Origin: an uncultured Treponema sp.
GTDB taxonomy: Bacteria; Spirochaetota; Spirochaetia; Treponematales; Treponemataceae
DNA length: 14,548 nucleotides
Assembly (NCBI GenBank): GCA_947167745.1
Contig: CAMVJE010000035.1
Coordinates: forward strand, 1-14,548
Reading direction: 5' to 3'
The notes under the pieces were generated by a model. The model did not search any database, was not told the origin of the DNA, and saw only the letters and a program-made list of their open reading frames with translations. Shown in pieces: positions 1 through 7,000 of this stretch; position 1 is the stretch's first letter, and each line of letters begins with the position of its first letter. The translations under genes and the position numbers were made by a program.

Positions 1-66
1 TAGGGGCCTGCCCCCTATGAGCGCCTGGCGAAGGCCGGAAGGGCGGCAGCCAGAGAAATCCTCGCC
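1..66. other. GC-rich tail at left edge, no supported gene
   Basis: This stretch is visibly richer in G and C than the rest of the window. It starts with a short inverted repeat (TAGGGG at 1-6, CCCCTA at 12-17). The plus-strand frame beginning at base 2 stays open to a TAA at 68-70, so it could be the last codons of a gene entering from the left, but the translation (rich in R, P and G) is not recognisable. The frame at base 1 opens with a stop and has no start codon before 82. It could equally be the remains of a GC-rich dispersed repeat or part of the terminator region of the leftward mgtC transcript. Confidence 0.3.
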
Positions 67-783
67 CTAAATTTCTTCGATATGATAGATGTAGTCCAGA
101 GTTGAAAGGGCATCGATGATTTCTTTGTGTGTTTTGTATTTTTTTAGTTCTTCGTTTGAAATAGTAATGGCAATTGAATAGACACTTAATCCTGAATTTG
201 CGTAAGCAGGATTCATTTCGATTGCGTCGATTGTAAGCCCCAGTTTTCTGATTGTTGTTACGAAATTCTGCAGGTTTAGGCTGTTTTTCAGCTCAAGGTG
301 GATTTCAAAGTGATTTGAGCGATTTTTAAGGTAAAACTCCAAAGCCGGAAGCTTTGAAAGACAAAGCAGCATGGTGAAAAAAGTTATTGCTGTAATTGTG
401 TAAAGACCTGCTCCAATTGTAAGACCTAGAATACAACTTCCCCATAGCGAAACTGCGGTTGTAAGTCCCATGATTTGGTTTCTGGAGGTAAAAAAAAGGG
501 TTCTAGTGGCGATTCGTGCCGCGGAAACAATTGTCAGGGCTGAAAGCAGAAAAAACTGACCGCCGAAAATACTGTTCAGGTATAGGTCAATCAACATGAC
601 AACTGTTCCCGAGAGCGTTACTATCATGAAAGTTCGAAAGCCTGCAGAGTGTCGTTTGCTAGATCGTTCCCACCCGATGAGTGCGGATAAAAGGACTGAG
701 GCTGCTATTCTGAAAAAAATTGAACAGCCGTTAAGTTGCATTGACCAGCTGCCCAGTAAATTTGCGATAGGGTCTGTAATCAT
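67..783 (-). CDS. MgtC/SapB family inner-membrane protein
   Basis: This 238-residue membrane protein belongs to the MgtC/SapB family, whose members are linked to Mg2+ homeostasis, acid tolerance and, in Salmonella MgtC, inhibition of the F1Fo ATPase. The N-terminal two thirds is hydrophobic, with about four membrane spans. It carries the family hallmarks: ALIGWER (residues 34-40), AGFRTF (47-52) and GLTTAVSLW...GLTIGAGLY (106-128). Residues about 155-238 form a soluble C-terminal domain of the small ACT-like type seen in many family members. The start is supported by AGGAG (plus-strand CTCCT at 790-794) 6 nt upstream. The ATG overlaps the stop of the upstream antiporter by 4 nt (ATGA), so the two are almost certainly cotranscribed and translationally coupled, suggesting a shared role in ion or pH homeostasis. 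The family is clear; the substrate or partner cannot be read from sequence. Confidence 0.88.
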   Translation of the reverse strand: MITDPIANLLGSWSMQLNGCSIFFRIAASVLLSALIGWERSSKRHSAGFRTFMIVTLSGTVVMLIDLYLNSIFGGQFFLLSALTIVSAARIATRTLFFTSRNQIMGLTTAVSLWGSCILGLTIGAGLYTITAITFFTMLLCLSKLPALEFYLKNRSNHFEIHLELKNSLNLQNFVTTIRKLGLTIDAIEMNPAYANSGLSVYSIAITISNEELKKYKTHKEIIDALSTLDYIYHIEEI

Positions 784-2252
784 GATTTTCTCCTTTTTCG
801 GACAACTTCCTTGAAATTTTGCTTTTGAACTTCGCCCCAGAAAGCGGTGTTGCTGTTTTCTGCGGCTTCGGTAAAGGCTTCCTCAGCTTCATTTATTGTG
901 TGTGCGGGAAGTTCTTTCTGAATTTTCTGGATTCGGTCGATTAAAAGTTCAAGCTGTGATTTTTCCTTGCCGTCATCCGTTTTTTCGCTAACCTGAACCA
1001 AATCCTCAAGTTTCGTTGAGTAAGATTTAGAGAGATACAGCGAGAGTTTTGCTGACGCTGGTCCAATAAGTTCATAAAGTACGCTGGAAGCAAGAATTAT
1101 CGTTTCTAAGGCATTGCCGGTCTCTCCGCCCAGAGTTCGCGCTCCCAAAGCTGCAAGACCGATTGCGACTCCTGCCTGTGGAATAAGAGCAAGCCCAAGA
1201 TAATTTCTGGTTTCTTTCTTCTTTTTGACAGCAAGACAGCCTAAGAATGCACCTGCGTATTTTCCGATTATACGGATTATAAAATAAAGGATTCCGATTA
1301 ATAGCAGGGGGAAAGAGCCGATTGCACCGCTGGTATTCACAAGGGCTGTCAAATCAAAACTCATTCCTGAACGGACGAAGAACATGAGCAGAAATGGCGG
1401 AGAAAAATAATTGAGCTGCTTGAAAAGCTTGTCGTCATCAGTCATATTGATGTAGATCGTTCCCATGGACATACAGCCGAGAAGGGGAGAAATCTCAAAA
1501 ATCGTACAGATTCCGCAGAAGGCAAATAGAAGGGCGACTGAGATGATAAGCCTGTTGTCGCTTGAGCGGGTTTTGGGCTTTACCATAAGGGCCAGAACTA
1601 CGCCGAAAACTCCACCTAAAAAAAGAACCAGAGCATTTGTGAGAATTGGAGTGAATATTCTCCAAAGAGAAAATGATTCGCCTGTGGAAGAATGAAGGGC
1701 GATGGAAATGGCCACGCTGTATGCCATGAGTCCTACTATATTATCCAGAGCGACAACCTGTAAAAGTGTCTCTACAAAGTCTCCTTTAGCGCCTGTCTGC
1801 CTGATAGTCATCATTGTGGAAGCCGGTGCTGTTGTTGCGGCAAGGGCCGAAAGTACAATGGAAAATGAAAGCTTCAGGTGAAGGATAAAGAATGTGAGGA
1901 TAAAGATCAAAAAAGAGGCGAGTATTGCTTCTGAGAGTGTGACTACGAGGACTTTCCAGCCGTTTTTTTTGAGCACATCAAGACGTAAAAATTGACCGGT
2001 ACTGAATGCAATGAATGCGAGTGCAATGTCCGATAGAAAGCTTGTGCTGGTAATAATTGTTTTTGGAATAAGATTAAGGCAGTATGGGCCGATGAGAATT
2101 CCTGCCACGATATAAGCCGTTACATTGGGCAGCCGCAACCTTTTCGTAATCCGGGTCATCAGAAAGCCTGACATGAGAATAATTGATATGGAAATGATAG
2201 CCGCTGAAACTGATGAATCAGACAGACCACCATCATAGAGAAGGTGTATCAT
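780..2252 (-). CDS. CPA-type monovalent cation:proton antiporter
   Basis: A sodium/hydrogen exchanger family membrane protein (CPA2/Kef-like), expected to exchange Na+ or K+ for H+ across the inner membrane. Numbered from the ATG at 2252, it has 490 residues. About twelve hydrophobic spans cover residues 15-405, followed by a charged cytoplasmic tail (405-490). Supporting motifs are RLRLPNVTAYIVAGILIGP (38-56), the APAST turn (142-146) and ALDN (168-171), whose Asp170 lies where CPA exchangers have their ion-binding acid. There is no TrkA-N domain as in KefC. The frame stays open to an ATG at 2372, but those extra 40 codons run through a poly-T tract and into an inserted repeat, so they are probably not coding. 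ATG at 2261 is a second possibility. The 2252 start lies 7 nt after a TATAAT. mgtC follows with a 4-nt overlap. Family confident; ion specificity unknown. Confidence 0.85.
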   Translation of the reverse strand: MIHLLYDGGLSDSSVSAAIISISIILMSGFLMTRITKRLRLPNVTAYIVAGILIGPYCLNLIPKTIITSTSFLSDIALAFIAFSTGQFLRLDVLKKNGWKVLVVTLSEAILASFLIFILTFFILHLKLSFSIVLSALAATTAPASTMMTIRQTGAKGDFVETLLQVVALDNIVGLMAYSVAISIALHSSTGESFSLWRIFTPILTNALVLFLGGVFGVVLALMVKPKTRSSDNRLIISVALLFAFCGICTIFEISPLLGCMSMGTIYINMTDDDKLFKQLNYFSPPFLLMFFVRSGMSFDLTALVNTSGAIGSFPLLLIGILYFIIRIIGKYAGAFLGCLAVKKKKETRNYLGLALIPQAGVAIGLAALGARTLGGETGNALETIILASSVLYELIGPASAKLSLYLSKSYSTKLEDLVQVSEKTDDGKEKSQLELLIDRIQKIQKELPAHTINEAEEAFTEAAENSNTAFWGEVQKQNFKEVVRKRRKS

Positions 2253-2259
2253 CCTTTTC

Positions 2260-2288
2260 ATTATACCACTAAAAAGAGAAAATGAAAA
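2260..2288 (-). promoter_or_regulatory. Putative promoter of the antiporter-mgtC unit
   Basis: On the minus strand a perfect TATAAT (2265 down to 2260) is followed by 7 nt and the ATG at 2252. The hexamer 17 bp upstream is TTTTCA (2288 to 2283), a weak -35. Transcription would start at or next to the ATG. There is no usable Shine-Dalgarno: AAGG directly abuts the ATG. The box lies outside the inserted repeat, so this promoter may predate the insertion. Confidence 0.4.
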
Positions 2289-2330
2289 AAGAAACTTTAA
2301 AAGGAAAATATGGAAAAAGAAAAAAAAAGT

Positions 2331-2474
2331 GGCTGTCCAATAAGTATGAGTCATTGCCGTGCTCAAGGGCATTGCTTATCGCCCTTGCTTAGACACGGCA
2401 ATCTCTTGTATTGCAATTAAATGGATTTTCGGGTCAAGCCCGAAAATGACACTTTTTGAACTTATTGGACAGCC
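2331..2474. mobile_element. MITE-like 144-bp inverted-repeat element
   Basis: The element is bounded by perfect 15-bp terminal inverted repeats, GGCTGTCCAATAAGT at 2331-2345 and its complement at 2460-2474. Inside are two further hairpins. One is nested: ATTGCCGTG (2353-2361) pairs with CACGGCAAT (2394-2402), and CAAGGGC (2364-2370) with GCCCTTG (2381-2387). The other is a 9-bp stem, ATTTTCGGG (2425-2433) with CCCGAAAAT (2439-2447), around a 5-nt loop. There is no transposase or meaningful ORF, so it looks like a non-autonomous miniature element. The GGCTGTCC-type ends recall termini of IS5/IS1182-like elements, but I cannot name a parent. No clear target duplication is visible. It ends 7 nt past the greA stop codon and sits upstream of the antiporter, so its hairpins may act as a greA terminator. 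Confidence 0.7.
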
Positions 2475-2481
2475 CCATGTT

Positions 2482-5205
2482 TTACAGTTTGGCGATTACA
2501 ATCTTTTTGACTTCAAAGTTGTATTTGTGTTCGTTAATTGTGAATGAAAGTTCGTCACCAACTTTATGGTCGAGAATTGCGTTTCCGAACGGAGACATGT
2601 AAGAGATTACACCGTTAGCAGGATCTGATTCCCACGGACCAAGAATTGTGTAAACTTCTTCTTTGCCAGATGCTTTGTCCAGCAAAGTAACTTTTGTTCC
2701 GAAAGAAACAAGTGAAGAAGTTGCTGTTGTTGGGTCGAATACGACAGCTCGTGCAAGTTCTTCCTGAAGGCGTTTGAGGTCGTTTCCAAGTTTGTGCTGA
2801 GCTTCTTTTGCAGCAATATACTCGGCGTTTTCTTTCAAGTCGCCCTTTTCCTTTGCTTCTGCAACTTCTTTTGCGATTGCAGGGATATCCACATCCTGCA
2901 TCTTTTCCACGAGATTGCGTTTTTCTTCGAGCTTTTTCGCAGTGACCAGCATTCCCTTCGGAGCAGAAGATTTTTCTTCGGTTGTGTGGAATTTGTAGTC
3001 CGGATACTTTTCGAGAATTTTATTACGGAGCTGAGTTTTGATAACTCCATCGAGTTCTGAAATATCATCAACAAGAGTGTACATATGACCCATCTGATCG
3101 ATATCGCATGAAAGCATGAAAGCTGCATACTTATTGTTGTCTTTATCGAAGAGCATTTTGCAAGCGTTTTTGATGATTTTTTTGTTTTCTGTCGAATCAA
3201 CATGGTTGTCGATTTCGCGGAAGCATTGTGAAATGATATTGACAATTGCAATAAGTTGCTTCTGGAAAGGAACTGCGGCTTCCTTAAACCAGTCTTCTTC
3301 GCTACATTCATCAAAGAGGAAGAGAATTACATCTCTGTAAGCGCGGAAGTCTTCGAAAGCGTCTGTTACAAGCTTCTGAACTTTGTCAGTGTGTCCTGCA
3401 TTGATGATTGCTGCAAGAACTTCCTTTTTGAGAACTGCAGGGAACATTTTGATATATTCATCTTCCCAATTTGGAAGCATTTTAACAGATTCGAGGAATG
3501 AAGCGCGCAAATCACCTTTCTTTGAGCCTTTGAGAATTGTATACATGTCTTTCGGAGATGAAAGCTCGTTATAAAACTGCTCAAATGTATATTTGCACTG
3601 GAATGCAAGACTTGGTACTTCAATACCGACTTCTTTTACTACGAGATATGAAGCGATAACCTGTTCGTCAACTTCATTGAATGATTTAAGGAATCCTGTG
3701 AAGTAGCTGAACATATCTGCAAGGAGTTCGCTTTCTTTATCTGTTGTATCATCCTCAATAAATTTGTAGAGAATATCAATTCGTGCAAAGAATGCTTTTT
3801 GAGCTTTAAATTCGTTAGAATATTTTTCTTCTGGGGTAATTGCCCGTTCGCGAACTGTGTATTCATTGATATTATTTGGATTTACGCCGAAAATTGAGTT
3901 TTCTTCAAGAATTTTCTTTGCGCCAGAGTTCCAGCTTGTCCATTCGCTTGTTGTGAGAATGGATGGAACCAGCTCTGCCTTGATTTTCTTGAAGTCACAG
4001 TTGTTGTCAAAACTTTTAATGATGGTTTTAAGAGCCCACTCTTTGTTTGACTTGATTTCTTTTGCCAGTTCTTCTTTTGTTTTGAATTGTGATGATTTTG
4101 AACCGACTGTAGCCTTGATAACCCAAATATGGTCGCGTTTAAGTGGTTGAAGTGCGCTGACAGCCATTTTGAGAGAGATTTCTTTTTTGCCGGCTTTTCC
4201 AAAATTGATTGTGAGGGTGTCGTGCTCTACTTTTGTGATTACGCCAACGCCCCATGTACGGTGATAGACAAAACTTCTTGCGTCAAATGAAATATGCTTT
4301 TCGAAGTCACTGATAGCTTCAAATACATTTCGGTAACTCTGAGTAAGGTCAGAAGAGCGGATGTATTCTTCTACATGGCTGTGATTTGCATATTTCTGAG
4401 CGTAGCAGTCTGCGATTTCTCGGCGTGCCCAAGGATCTTTAGGGTCAATTGTAAGGTTTAACTTGAGAATATCGATTGCTGTATCCCATTTTTTATTATC
4501 TTTGTACCAGTTGTAGAGCTCCTGCATCATGATTGCTGACTTATCAGCACTGATTGATTTTGCGATTTTTCGCTGTACAAGGAGGAAGAAATCAATTTCT
4601 TCTGGAATAGCAGCAACAAGTTTAGACCAGATTTCGTTTGCAGCATTGATGTTTTTATTGTTTACAAAGCGGAGAAGGGCTTTTTTGTAATACTCGTTTG
4701 CCTTATCAGTTTCGCCATCTGCAGCATAGTGATCAGCGAGTTTTTTTGCGATTTCAGCTTCTGAAAAATCAACCTTTACGATTTTTTCGTAGATTGACCA
4801 TACTTCTGCATTTCCGGCCTGCTCATAGTTTGAAGCGAGTGTTCTGAGTGCAAATCTGTTTGATTTGTCGTCTGCAAGAATTGTTTCGCACATGTAGACG
4901 ACGATAGGCTCTTTATGGTTATTCTGGAAAATGTCAACGAGAGTTTCCAGTGCAGAATTATCGAGAGAACCTCTCTTTAAGCCGAGTATACCCGAAATAT
5001 AAAGAGCCGTAATGCTGTCTTTTGTGTGAGAAAGCTGCTCATCGCAAATCTCCTTGATTTCATCGATGCAGTTTTCGTTTTTTGCTTTCTCTACGATTGT
5101 TGTAAGCTCAACCAGATCATTTTTTGTGTAATTACTGATGGTTGCGCGGGTCCAGGTGTCTTCTTTGAGTTTTGCCTGTACCTGTTCTACGAGCTCTTTT
5201 GACAT
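2482..5205 (-). CDS. greA: Giant GreA: transcription elongation factor with long N-terminal helical-repeat region
   Basis: A 907-residue protein; ordinary GreA has about 158. The whole GreA fold is at the C-terminus. Residues 752-825 are the coiled coil with the acidic tip DLKENAEY (789-796), which enters the RNA polymerase secondary channel and stimulates cleavage of backtracked RNA. The FKBP-like domain follows and includes SPFGNAIL (871-878). The first 750 residues are helical: residues about 100-300 look TPR-like, and a short module around WGVG (318-321), running to about 356, resembles the Tudor-like fold of CarD/TRCF or UvrD-type RNA-polymerase-binding domains. This long architecture is known from treponemes. 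Start: ATG with AGGAG 6 nt upstream. It lies 58 bp after the TPR gene in the same direction. GreA assignment is firm; the function of the N-terminal region is inference. Confidence 0.93.
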   Translation of the reverse strand: MSKELVEQVQAKLKEDTWTRATISNYTKNDLVELTTIVEKAKNENCIDEIKEICDEQLSHTKDSITALYISGILGLKRGSLDNSALETLVDIFQNNHKEPIVVYMCETILADDKSNRFALRTLASNYEQAGNAEVWSIYEKIVKVDFSEAEIAKKLADHYAADGETDKANEYYKKALLRFVNNKNINAANEIWSKLVAAIPEEIDFFLLVQRKIAKSISADKSAIMMQELYNWYKDNKKWDTAIDILKLNLTIDPKDPWARREIADCYAQKYANHSHVEEYIRSSDLTQSYRNVFEAISDFEKHISFDARSFVYHRTWGVGVITKVEHDTLTINFGKAGKKEISLKMAVSALQPLKRDHIWVIKATVGSKSSQFKTKEELAKEIKSNKEWALKTIIKSFDNNCDFKKIKAELVPSILTTSEWTSWNSGAKKILEENSIFGVNPNNINEYTVRERAITPEEKYSNEFKAQKAFFARIDILYKFIEDDTTDKESELLADMFSYFTGFLKSFNEVDEQVIASYLVVKEVGIEVPSLAFQCKYTFEQFYNELSSPKDMYTILKGSKKGDLRASFLESVKMLPNWEDEYIKMFPAVLKKEVLAAIINAGHTDKVQKLVTDAFEDFRAYRDVILFLFDECSEEDWFKEAAVPFQKQLIAIVNIISQCFREIDNHVDSTENKKIIKNACKMLFDKDNNKYAAFMLSCDIDQMGHMYTLVDDISELDGVIKTQLRNKILEKYPDYKFHTTEEKSSAPKGMLVTAKKLEEKRNLVEKMQDVDIPAIAKEVAEAKEKGDLKENAEYIAAKEAQHKLGNDLKRLQEELARAVVFDPTTATSSLVSFGTKVTLLDKASGKEEVYTILGPWESDPANGVISYMSPFGNAILDHKVGDELSFTINEHKYNFEVKKIVIAKL

Positions 5206-5263
5206 ATTATACTCCTAAAATAAAAAAGTTCTTTGTTATGGGTTATACAAGAAAGCAAAACGG

Positions 5264-6193
5264 CTATTTTGTATACATTCGATATATATTTTCATCGTGC
5301 ACTCGAATCTGAAGCAGGCACTCATTGATTTTATCCCTGCTTTCGTTTGTTCGGGCATAATGGTCGATAAGCCAGAAATACATGTTGATAAGCCGCGGAA
5401 TTAAAATCTTGGAATCATTTGACGGATCCTTGATTTCGTTTTCCCTGGCGAATATCTCCTGTCTGAGCCGCCCCGCCTCTTGTGTGCGGAGTTCACGCTT
5501 TACGTTAAACACTCCATAGAGGACTCCGTAAACAGGAATCCATTCCTGAAGCACAGCGCCTGTATATCCCTTTTCTTTTACCTGCCTGATAAGATAGCAG
5601 ATAAGCTCTGAGTCAAGAAATTCTATCTCAACTTTTTGAGCATCTGTAAAGAAAGCCTCGCGGAACAAAACTTTTGCGTTTTTTTCTTCTCCGCAGAGGG
5701 CAAGACAGTCCGCCATATCAGCTAAAATTACGGCGGATTGTGGCGAAATACTATATGCATCAGAAAGAAGATTAAGTGCCATTTCGTATTTGCCAAGCTT
5801 TTTGTAGCAAAGCCCTTTTTTGCGGAACAAATCCGCTCTTTGAGCCTGATTTCCTTCGTCTTTGCATTTTTCGTAAGACTCAAGTGCCAGCGAAAAAACA
5901 CCTTTTTGAAGAGCATAAACGGCTTTCTGATAAATGTAATCCAGCTTTTCGTAATCCTGCCGGAATGACTTCCATCGAGCAATCAAGCCATCGCCTCTTT
6001 CGTAGGGATCCATTCTTGAAACGTTCTGAATGTAATCAATCCAATAGGAACAGCACCACAGAATAAAGTTGATGTCGGAATTGTCAAAATCGTATTCAAG
6101 CAGTCTGGTGAGAAGTTCTTTAGCCTGTACAGGCTTGGCTTCTTCAAGAAACTGACACGCTTTTTTTAATTCTTCATCGCTCTTCATACCCAT
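5264..6193 (-). CDS. Cytoplasmic tetratricopeptide-repeat protein
   Basis: A 309-residue soluble protein with no signal peptide or membrane span. Helical TPR-like units are recognisable at about residues 86-119 (YQKAVYALQKGVFSLALESY), 120-153 (the best match, with KKGLCYKKLGKYEMALNLL followed by YSISP) and 154-187 (LADMADCLALCGEEKNAKVLF). Residues 1-60 contain a further helical hairpin, and the C-terminal 120 residues are helical without a clear repeat. TPR proteins act as protein-protein scaffolds; the partner cannot be deduced. It lies 58 bp upstream of greA on the same strand and may share its transcript, which is interesting because the long GreA also has TPR-like helices. Neither the ATG at 6193 nor the in-frame ATG at 6187 has a convincing Shine-Dalgarno. 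I do not recognise a named family. Confidence 0.75.
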   Translation of the reverse strand: MGMKSDEELKKACQFLEEAKPVQAKELLTRLLEYDFDNSDINFILWCCSYWIDYIQNVSRMDPYERGDGLIARWKSFRQDYEKLDYIYQKAVYALQKGVFSLALESYEKCKDEGNQAQRADLFRKKGLCYKKLGKYEMALNLLSDAYSISPQSAVILADMADCLALCGEEKNAKVLFREAFFTDAQKVEIEFLDSELICYLIRQVKEKGYTGAVLQEWIPVYGVLYGVFNVKRELRTQEAGRLRQEIFARENEIKDPSNDSKILIPRLINMYFWLIDHYARTNESRDKINECLLQIRVHDENIYRMYTK

Positions 6194-6207
6194 AGTATGG
6201 TTTCATT

Positions 6208-6233
6208 ATTATAAAAATGGAGATTTTAGTCAA
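6208..6233 (-). promoter_or_regulatory. Possible promoter for the TPR-greA unit
   Basis: On the minus strand TTGACT (6233 to 6228) is followed by TATAAT (6213 to 6208), but the spacer is only 14 bp, shorter than a normal sigma-70 promoter. Shifting the -10 to the overlapping TAATAA gives a 16-bp spacer. The start site would fall within about 8-15 nt of the ATG at 6193, leaving almost no leader. Low confidence because of the spacing. Confidence 0.3.
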
Positions 6234-6329
6234 GAAAAACTTAAAAAATTAAAATGGGAGCAAGATTTATAAAGCCTTTTTAAAATTATGTCAAGACTTT
6301 TTTCTGTAAATACATTAATTTTTAAAATG

Positions 6330-6358
6330 TTTACAATATTTCTTCCATTTGTTATTAT
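6330..6358 (+). promoter_or_regulatory. Putative promoter of the rpe operon
   Basis: TTTACA (6330-6335), a 17-bp spacer and TATTAT (6353-6358) form a good sigma-70-like promoter. The ATG of rpe is at 6367, only 8 nt beyond the -10 box, so transcription should start at or within a base or two of the start codon. The sequence before the ATG (AGTATATA) contains no Shine-Dalgarno. The 173-bp divergent region also serves the leftward TPR gene. Confidence 0.55.
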
Positions 6359-6366
6359 AGTATATA

Positions 6367-6999
6367 ATGAAAAACACTTTGCTGGCACCTTCTTTGCTTT
6401 CGGCAGATTTCTCAAATTTAGCTTCCGCAGTTAAAAAAATCGAAAATGACGGCGGCAGTATTATCCATATCGATGTTATGGACGGTCATTTTGTTCCGCC
6501 GATAAGCTATGGGCAGCCGATAATAAAATCTATCCGCAAACTTACGGAACTTCCCTTCGATGTTCATCTAATGGTTGAAAAACCAGAGCTGATGGTCGAT
6601 TCATTCATCGAAGCTGGGGCCGATTGGATTACTTTCCACTATGAGTCTACTGTTCATATGGACAGGCTTATCAATCATATTAAAGATTCCGGCAAAAAAT
6701 GCGGTATTTCAATCGTGCCGTCTACGCCAGTTTCCTTCCTTTCACAGGTTTTGCCGCTGGTGGATCTTGTTCTTGTCATGAGTGTGAATCCTGGTTACGG
6801 CGGCCAGAGTTTTATTCCTTATTCAATCGAAAAAATCCGGGAACTTAAAAAAATCCGCGAAGAAAATAATTTGTCATTCAAGATTTCTGTGGATGGTGGC
6901 GTAAACGAAAAAAATGCTTCCGAAATTTCACAGGCCGGGGCTGATATACTGGTTTCAGGCTCGTCATTTTTTAGTGGAAAACTAAAATGGGAGAAATAG
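6367..6999 (+). CDS. rpe: Ribulose-phosphate 3-epimerase
   Basis: Interconverts D-ribulose 5-phosphate and D-xylulose 5-phosphate in the pentose phosphate pathway; a cytoplasmic TIM-barrel enzyme. The 210 residues match the family closely: LLAPSLLSADF (5-15), HIDVMDGHFVPP (34-45, with metal ligands His34 and Asp36), DVHLMV (65-70, His67), MSVNPGYGGQSFIP (138-151, phosphate binding) and SVDGGVN (174-180, catalytic Asp176). GADILVSGSSFF (191-202) forms the last phosphate loop. The C-terminus stops soon after this loop, slightly shorter than the usual 215-230 residues, but all catalytic positions are present. It heads a tight four-gene run, with the next start 1 nt after its stop. The downstream proteins have no evident metabolic link, so the association may be purely transcriptional. 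Confidence 0.95.
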   Translation: MKNTLLAPSLLSADFSNLASAVKKIENDGGSIIHIDVMDGHFVPPISYGQPIIKSIRKLTELPFDVHLMVEKPELMVDSFIEAGADWITFHYESTVHMDRLINHIKDSGKKCGISIVPSTPVSFLSQVLPLVDLVLVMSVNPGYGGQSFIPYSIEKIRELKKIREENNLSFKISVDGGVNEKNASEISQAGADILVSGSSFFSGKLKWEK

Positions 7000-7000
7000 C

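Noticed and set aside
1..106. Plus-strand frame resembling YERLAKAGRAAREILA
   Set aside because: It is preceded by a stop at 1-3, has no start codon until 82, and runs into mgtC on the opposite strand.
2253..2372. 40-residue N-terminal extension of the antiporter (starts at 2372)
   Set aside because: It derives from the inserted repeat and a poly-T tract, has no ribosome-binding site, and is not expected from the family; the frame is open by chance.
2835..3314. 159-codon open frame on the minus strand
   Set aside because: It lies wholly inside greA in another frame and its composition is not protein-like; the greA frame is unmistakable.
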